The translations under genes and the position numbers were made by a program. Below are positions 58,981 through 64,000 of a stretch of DNA of 64,000 nt, piece by piece. Source of the stretch: F0422 sp003992255 (GTDB taxonomy: Bacteria > Bacillota > Negativicutes > Veillonellales > Veillonellaceae). How positions within the stretch are numbered: the stretch's first letter is position 1; each line of letters starts with the position of its first letter. Location of the stretch: contig NZ_RQVA01000011.1 of NCBI RefSeq assembly GCF_003992255.1, forward strand, positions 1 to 64,000. The letters are read 5' to 3'. The notes under the pieces were generated by a model, which worked only from the letters and a program-made list of their open reading frames with translations, had not been told where the DNA came from and ran no database searches.

Positions 58981-61323
58981 ATGAGTTATTTAGCCTTATA
59001 TAGACGATGGAGACCGAAGCAGTTTACAGATGTAGTAGGACAACATCATGTATCGGACACATTGCAACGAGCTATTCGGGAAGATAAAGTAGCTCATGCT
59101 TATTTATTTGCTGGCCCTAGGGGGACAGGTAAAACGAGTATGGCTAAAATATTTGCTCGTGCCATCAATTGTGAGCATGGGCCTACAGACACACCTTGTG
59201 GTCAGTGTGAATCATGTCAACAAATGTTGCAAGGACAAGCTTTGGATGTGATCGAAATCGATGCAGCTTCTAATCGTGGTATCGATGAAGTACGTGCCTT
59301 GCGAGAACAGGTCAACTTTTTGCCTGTAGTAGGTCATAAAAAAGTGTTCATCATCGATGAAGCGCATATGTTGACGAATGAAGCATGGAATGCATTGCTG
59401 AAAACTATTGAGGAACCTCCTAGTCATGTCATGTTTATTTTTGCTACTACAGAGTCTGAAAAATTACCGGTAACGATTCTATCTCGTTGTCAGCGCTACA
59501 CATTCCGACGCATTACGGCAAAGGATATTACAGCGCACTTATTATATGTGGCAAAAGAGAGTCAGATTTCCCTTGATCCAGCGGCAGCACAGGTCATTGC
59601 GGTTCATGCAGACGGAGGCTTGCGGGATGCATTGAGTATTTTAGACCAATGCTCGGGGATGACATCAGAGATGATTACGGCCCCGTTAGTAGAATCTATG
59701 ATTGGTCTAGTGAGCAAGACTTGGGTCTTAGATGTAGTGGATATTCTGAAAGCTGGTGATGGAGCCGGAGTATTGCAAGCTGTAGACGAAGCACTACAAC
59801 AAGGGCGTGATGCACGACAAATTGTGACGGCTATTGTAGAGCATTTGCGGGCTATGATTATCGCCAAGGTGTTGCCGGAAGCAGAAGAATTACTGGCCTA
59901 TGATACACATCGTGAAAGATTGCTAGAGCAGACAAATGCGTTGACTATGGAAGAAATTGGCCGCTATATTAATGTGCTGCAAACGGTACAAAACAATGCG
60001 AAACAAGTGGATAATCCAAGAGTCATTGTGGAGATGGGATTACTTTCACTCTTGCAATTAGGGGGCGGTACCTATCAAACCTTAGAGGGACGCATGACGA
60101 CGATGGAACAATTTGTGAATCGTCAAGAAGACAACTTGTTGCAAAAGGTGAACGAGTTAGTAGAGCAACGGCCTATAATGACCGTGGGTGCATCTAAGGC
60201 GGAAGCTGTAATTTCTCCTGTAAGAACTATAGAAATGCCGCCAATGCCAGAAAATGATTTCTATGAAAGTGCCATGGAGGATATACCACATCCGGTAGCA
60301 GATGAAACAGTTGTGGAACCAGTACCGAAAACAGTACGGATGGCTCCATTGCCTCCGCCGACTGTTAGCGCTAGCTCACGAGGAACCTCTCCGATTAAGA
60401 ATACCTTGCCTCCACCAACGACCAAGAAAAGTGCAAATCCAAAACCAGCACCTAGTAAACGGACGGAAGTGAGTCAAGATATCGTTATAGGCCGTGGCAT
60501 TGTGAATGTGCATGAATATAGCACGATTTTAGCAAACGTGATAAAATGGTTGAGAGGTCATGGATTTGGCTTGCTCAACACGATTTATCAGCAAGGTAAA
60601 CTAGCCTATTTAGATCAAGAGCGAGCGATCCTTGTATTCCCTACTGCGGTGGCAGTGCCTATTTTGACACAATCACGCCATCAGGAAGATGGGAAGCGTG
60701 CGTTCCAACAAGTCGTAGGCAGACCGATTCTGGTGGAAGCGATGGCTAAGAATGATCCTCGGCTTCGGGTGTATATAGAGGCAGCTCAAGGTGGTTCATT
60801 AGAAGGAGCTAAGAGTACTGTACAGTCAGAACAGAGCGATGCTTCTCCGGTAAGTTCTGCAAAGGTATATGGTGAGGTGTCACAAGAGAAAGTAGCAAAA
60901 GAAACGGCTACAATCTCAGCGGCACGATCAGTATCCACAGAGGAAATAGGCTCATCGCAGGATGTGATGCAAGGTGTGGTAGAAGAAACGATAGCTGCAC
61001 CGGTATATACGGGAACGTCTGCAAATTCTCATGTGGGAGCCGGCAGTGCCCCTACAAATATAGAGGGTATCATTGATGATTTCCTCACAGTTTATGAAAA
61101 TCCTGAAGCAGTGCTCAATCCGTATTATGAGGAAACTATAGCTGGTAACAAGGAACTTTCACAGGGGGCGGTACAAGATGTACGGAGTTTACCTAAGTGG
61201 AGTTCTGCAGAGGCCAGTGATGAAGAACAACAAGATCCACTGTTATACCCTGCATTGCAGCGTATGGAAGCAGTTGGATATGATATTTATGTAGAAGAAG
61301 TAGACGAAACGTCTAAGAATTAA
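58981..61323 (+). CDS. dnaX: DNA polymerase III subunit gamma/tau
   Basis: 780 residues. AAA+ clamp-loader ATPase: Walker A GPRGTGKTS (45-53), zinc module C63, C72, C75, C78, Walker B VFIIDEAHML, SRC motif TILSRCQRY. A Pro/Ser/Ala-rich linker (about 430-500) leads to a C-terminal tau-type region for polymerase and helicase contact, with a long low-complexity tail. No A-rich slippery site for a gamma frameshift product was noticed. AAAGGAGG precedes the ATG. Confidence 0.95.
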   Translation: MSYLALYRRWRPKQFTDVVGQHHVSDTLQRAIREDKVAHAYLFAGPRGTGKTSMAKIFARAINCEHGPTDTPCGQCESCQQMLQGQALDVIEIDAASNRGIDEVRALREQVNFLPVVGHKKVFIIDEAHMLTNEAWNALLKTIEEPPSHVMFIFATTESEKLPVTILSRCQRYTFRRITAKDITAHLLYVAKESQISLDPAAAQVIAVHADGGLRDALSILDQCSGMTSEMITAPLVESMIGLVSKTWVLDVVDILKAGDGAGVLQAVDEALQQGRDARQIVTAIVEHLRAMIIAKVLPEAEELLAYDTHRERLLEQTNALTMEEIGRYINVLQTVQNNAKQVDNPRVIVEMGLLSLLQLGGGTYQTLEGRMTTMEQFVNRQEDNLLQKVNELVEQRPIMTVGASKAEAVISPVRTIEMPPMPENDFYESAMEDIPHPVADETVVEPVPKTVRMAPLPPPTVSASSRGTSPIKNTLPPPTTKKSANPKPAPSKRTEVSQDIVIGRGIVNVHEYSTILANVIKWLRGHGFGLLNTIYQQGKLAYLDQERAILVFPTAVAVPILTQSRHQEDGKRAFQQVVGRPILVEAMAKNDPRLRVYIEAAQGGSLEGAKSTVQSEQSDASPVSSAKVYGEVSQEKVAKETATISAARSVSTEEIGSSQDVMQGVVEETIAAPVYTGTSANSHVGAGSAPTNIEGIIDDFLTVYENPEAVLNPYYEETIAGNKELSQGAVQDVRSLPKWSSAEASDEEQQDPLLYPALQRMEAVGYDIYVEEVDETSKN

Positions 61324-61336
61324 GAGGAGGTTCACT

Positions 61337-61666
61337 ATGTTTGGTGGCGGTAATATGCAAGGTATGTTGAAAAAAATGCAAAAAATGCAAAAGGATATGG
61401 CGAAGGCTCAAGAGGAGATTAAAAACTCCGTAGTGGAAGCATCCATCGGTGGTGGTGCTGTTTCTGTGACAATGAATGGAGAACAAGAAGTATTGTCCAT
61501 TAAAATTGCGCCAGCAGCGGTAGATCCTGATGATGTAGAAGCATTGGAAGATTTAATTGTAGCAGCTGTGAACGAAGCAAACCGCAAAGCGAAAGAAGTA
61601 GCAGAACAAAAATTAGGTGCTGTAACAGGAAATCTGAAAATTCCTGGAATGCCAGGCATATTCTAA
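61337..61666 (+). CDS. Nucleoid-associated protein YbaB/EbfC
   Basis: 109 residues; GNMQGMLKKMQKMQKDMAKA and the central SVTMNGEQEVLSI are typical. Dimeric DNA-binding protein whose gene lies between dnaX and recR in most bacteria. Followed by recR after one base. Confidence 0.95.
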   Translation: MFGGGNMQGMLKKMQKMQKDMAKAQEEIKNSVVEASIGGGAVSVTMNGEQEVLSIKIAPAAVDPDDVEALEDLIVAAVNEANRKAKEVAEQKLGAVTGNLKIPGMPGIF

Positions 61667-61667
61667 T

Positions 61668-62261
61668 ATGACAAATCCATTAGAACGATTAGTTGAAGAG
61701 TTACGTCGATTGCCGGGGGTAGGTGCGAAATCTGCACGGCGCTTGGCGTACCATTTGATAGAAGCGGAGCAAGAAGATGTACAGCGGTTGGTGGAAACCA
61801 TTGTAGCCGCAAAGGAAGCCACGCATCGTTGTTCACAATGCTTTAATTTATCTGCCCAAGACCCTTGCGAATTTTGTGCAAGCTCTAAACGGGACCGATC
61901 CATGATTTGCGTGGTGGAAACATCTCGTGATGTGATTGCCATCGAGCGCAGTGGGGATTATAAAGGGTTGTACCACGTATTAGAAGGGGCTTTATCTCCT
62001 ATTGATGGAGTTGGCGTTGAAGACATTCGATTGAAAGAATTAATGATGCGCCTCCAAGATGATACGGTACAAGAAGTAATCATTGCTACGGACCCTGATG
62101 TAGAAGGGGAAGCCACAGCGCTGTATATTGCACGATTGTTGCAACCGACAGGGATTAAGGTAACGCGCATTGCTCGAGGAATTCCAGTGGGCGGCGATAT
62201 TGAATATGCCGACGAAGTGACGCTAAGTGGCGCCGTATTACATCGTCAAGAAATGAGGTAA
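61668..62261 (+). CDS. recR: Recombination protein RecR
   Basis: 197 residues. Helix-hairpin-helix (RLPGVGAKSARRLAYHL), C4 zinc finger C55, C58, C67, C70, Toprim domain (MICVVETSRDV, ATDPDVEGEATALY) and a C-terminal Walker B-like region. Works with RecF and RecO in gap repair and RecA loading. Confidence 0.96.
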   Translation: MTNPLERLVEELRRLPGVGAKSARRLAYHLIEAEQEDVQRLVETIVAAKEATHRCSQCFNLSAQDPCEFCASSKRDRSMICVVETSRDVIAIERSGDYKGLYHVLEGALSPIDGVGVEDIRLKELMMRLQDDTVQEVIIATDPDVEGEATALYIARLLQPTGIKVTRIARGIPVGGDIEYADEVTLSGAVLHRQEMR

Positions 62262-62263
62262 CT

Positions 62264-62491
62264 ATGGATTATATTATGACAGCTGCAGTGGCGGTCATCG
62301 TAGCCTGGGTGGTTATCAAAGTGGCTTGGTTTACGATTAAACGAGTAGCTATGAATGTATTTTTAGGGATAATTTCCTATGCATTCGTAACAGAGGCTCT
62401 ACATATTCCTGTGGATATGAATATTATGTGGTGGGCCTTAACGATGATATTGGGGCCTTTGCCAGTATTGGGTTTGGCATACTTTCACTAA
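62264..62491 (+). CDS. BofA-like membrane protein
   Basis: 75 residues with two to three hydrophobic stretches (AVAVIVAWVVIKVAWF; NIMWWALTMILGPLPVLGLA). Size, topology and its position after recR match BofA (inhibitor of pro-sigmaK processing) of spore-formers, where recR-bofA linkage is conserved. Veillonella does not sporulate, so it would be a relic or repurposed. Recognition is by position and shape rather than by strong motif identity. GAGGTAAC precedes ATG 62264; 62276 is an alternative start. Confidence 0.6.
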   Translation: MDYIMTAAVAVIVAWVVIKVAWFTIKRVAMNVFLGIISYAFVTEALHIPVDMNIMWWALTMILGPLPVLGLAYFH

Positions 62492-62508
62492 TAGGATAAG
62501 GAGAACCT

Positions 62509-64000
62509 ATGCAATTGAATGCAGCGCAACAACAAGTTGTGAATGAATTAGATAGAAACATTTTATTGCTAGCTTCTGCAGGAACCGGTAAAACAAATAC
62601 ATTGTCCCATCGAGTGGCACACATTCTCGAATCTGGGCGAGCAACGGGAGAGGAAATACTATGCCTCACCTTTACCAATAAGGCTTGTCGTGAGATGAAA
62701 GAACGGATGCTTTCTATCGTGGGGCAGCAGGCACAGGCTGTGAAAGTATCTACTTTTCACAGCTTTTGTTATACCATCTTGCAAGAAGAGGCAAAATTAC
62801 AAGAAGATTTATTTTCCGAGTTTCTCATCATGGATGAGGAAGATACAGCCGAATTGATCGGTGAATTTTTGCCAGGGTTAGTAAAAGAGCGAAATTTGGG
62901 GAATACCCCACTCATTATTCATAAAGACACGATACAACGAGTGATTGGGGTAGTGAAAGAGTATCGGTCTGTATATGGGTATTATTCTGATGATTTACAG
63001 ATGGATTATATACAAACCATAGAAACTCTATATGATAAAGATATATCTGTATTGCAACAAGCTATGGGTAGTTCTGTAGTGGAAGAGTTTTTCCGTCACA
63101 GTGGTATCGATGTGATGATGGACTATGAGAAACGATTACGGGCTCTTAATGGATTGGATTTTACAGATTTAATCACAAGAGTACATCAGCTGTTCCAACG
63201 ACCTGATGTGGCTAAGCGTTGGTGTAGTCGCTACTCCTATATTGCAGTGGATGAAATGCAAGATACGAGCCGCCTAGAATATGATGTGATGAAAGTGATG
63301 TGGCCAGGCAATCATGTTTTGCTATGTGGAGATTACTTTCAAACTATTTATGAATGGCGAGGGTCAGATCCGTTAGCATTAATCAAGGATTTTCGCAAGG
63401 ACTATGAGCCTATAGGAATTGTATTTGATGAGAACTATCGGGCGAATCAAACCTTGTTCAAAGCCTCCTTTGCTATGTTACAACAGGTGTTCCCTGAGTT
63501 GGTAGCTGATATGTATGAGAGGCTGCCACGGGCGGTAGCCAAAGAGTCGGGATCTCCTATCGTTGTCTATGAGGGGGCCACTGCCTATAAAGAGGCGGCC
63601 TATATTTTCGATGCACTACGTGCATTGCGGTCTAGTCAGGCCATGCCTCCTGCCGGTATTTTAGTGCGTTTTAATTACCAAGCAAAAGAGTTAAGTCAGC
63701 TCTTTGAGACCTTTAATAAATCCTTGTCAGAATCAGAACGATTACGATTTATTTTAGTAGATGAGCTGAAGTTTTTCCGACGTCAAGAAGTAAAGGATAT
63801 ATTGTCTTTCTTTAAAGTACTTGCCAATCCTCGGGATGTGATGAGTGCTAAGCGGATGATACGAAAATTTGTCACAGGCGTTGGGGAACAAAAGATTAAA
63901 GAATTGGAAAGCTCCTATGTGCGTGAAACGGGATTGCGAATTACAGACTTCATGAGTACTCATATTTTTGAACAAGAACCGTATGAACGATTAGAAAGGG
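62509..64000 (+). CDS. UvrD/PcrA-type DNA helicase (partial)
   Basis: The frame is open from ATG 62509 (AAGGAGA upstream) to the window end, 497 residues so far. Q-motif LNAAQQQVV, Walker A LASAGTGKTNTL, motif Ia TFTNKACREM, GDY-type motif III (GDYFQTIYEWRGSDP), Walker B IAVDEMQDTS, motif IV region DENYRANQTL. Superfamily 1A 3'-5' helicase. Whether it is PcrA or another UvrD paralogue cannot be decided without the C-terminus. Confidence 0.9.
   Translation, partial: MQLNAAQQQVVNELDRNILLLASAGTGKTNTLSHRVAHILESGRATGEEILCLTFTNKACREMKERMLSIVGQQAQAVKVSTFHSFCYTILQEEAKLQEDLFSEFLIMDEEDTAELIGEFLPGLVKERNLGNTPLIIHKDTIQRVIGVVKEYRSVYGYYSDDLQMDYIQTIETLYDKDISVLQQAMGSSVVEEFFRHSGIDVMMDYEKRLRALNGLDFTDLITRVHQLFQRPDVAKRWCSRYSYIAVDEMQDTSRLEYDVMKVMWPGNHVLLCGDYFQTIYEWRGSDPLALIKDFRKDYEPIGIVFDENYRANQTLFKASFAMLQQVFPELVADMYERLPRAVAKESGSPIVVYEGATAYKEAAYIFDALRALRSSQAMPPAGILVRFNYQAKELSQLFETFNKSLSESERLRFILVDELKFFRRQEVKDILSFFKVLANPRDVMSAKRMIRKFVTGVGEQKIKELESSYVRETGLRITDFMSTHIFEQEPYERLER

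Noticed and set aside
60390..60440. Programmed frameshift site in dnaX
   Set aside because: The A-rich stretch after the Pro-rich linker has no A6-7G-type heptamer in the right phase followed by a stem.
1..64000. tRNA, rRNA, insertion sequences and prophage genes
   Set aside because: I looked for cloverleaf-like segments in the gene gaps, transposase or integrase frames and terminal inverted repeats, and found none that I can support.

Overview
The window reads as a chromosomal stretch of a Veillonella-type bacterium (class Negativicutes: diderm cell envelope, Firmicutes ancestry). The evidence is the mix of Firmicutes gene order (tuf-S10-spc-alpha ribosomal cluster, ecfA1-ecfA2-ecfT-truA, SRP RNA-dnaX-ybaB-recR-bofA-like) with Gram-negative surface proteins (two trimeric autotransporters with extended signal peptides, one classical autotransporter, a periplasmic SLH protein), AT-rich DNA and a lactate-utilisation lutABC operon. 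The species assignment is inference; nothing here names a species.

Layout: 1-14605 holds the end of tuf and an almost uninterrupted run of ribosomal protein genes with secY, adk, map, infA and rpoA; rpsD is missing from its usual place between rpsK and rpoA. 14675-19831 is an accessory block with a SAM-dependent methyltransferase of the PKMT type divergent from a headless, lysine-rich trimeric autotransporter; it sits between rplQ and the ECF module, which are adjacent in many Firmicutes. 20045-23915 is ecfA1-ecfA2-ecfT-truA plus an unknown small acidic protein. 23978-27955 carries a purine permease, an Rrf2 regulator with three cysteines, a cysteine-free OhrR-like MarR regulator and an MFS exporter. 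28120-30636 has a possible small RNA and a type Va autotransporter. 30651-34797 has a two-component system, a probable alpha-ribazole uptake and kinase pair (CblT/CblS-like) and a secreted protein. 34808-36022 is a preQ1 riboswitch with queT-queF. 36093-43302 is addB-addA. 43465-46676 has two amino-acid or polyamine transporters, the second (PotE-like) behind a structured, uncharacterised leader RNA. 46885-48886 is a second trimeric autotransporter with a YadA head. 48900-53122 has a possible small RNA, mscL, a DeoR regulator, dapF and an SLH protein. 53503-56600 is lutABC. 56766-58443 has a UPF0340 gene and a DUF3290-DUF421 membrane pair. 58449-58717 is a compact locus with the architecture of a par/Fst type I toxin-antitoxin system. 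58747-64000 is SRP RNA, dnaX, ybaB, recR, a bofA-like gene and a truncated UvrD-family helicase.

How it fits together: the first 14 kb is the translation and secretion core. ECF ATPases (EcfA1/A2/T) encoded at 20 kb are expected to energise the solitary S components CblT-like and QueT encoded at 33-35 kb, supplying a cobamide precursor and a queuosine precursor. lutABC fits a lactate-fermenting lifestyle. DapF, the SLH protein and the PotE-like antiporter are plausibly linked through the polyamine-modified peptidoglycan known in Veillonella and Selenomonas. The most interesting items for follow-up are the par/Fst-like locus (58449-58717), the three-way-junction leader before the PotE-like gene (45055-45192), the methyltransferase/adhesin pair, and the URRU-type apical loop of the SRP RNA.
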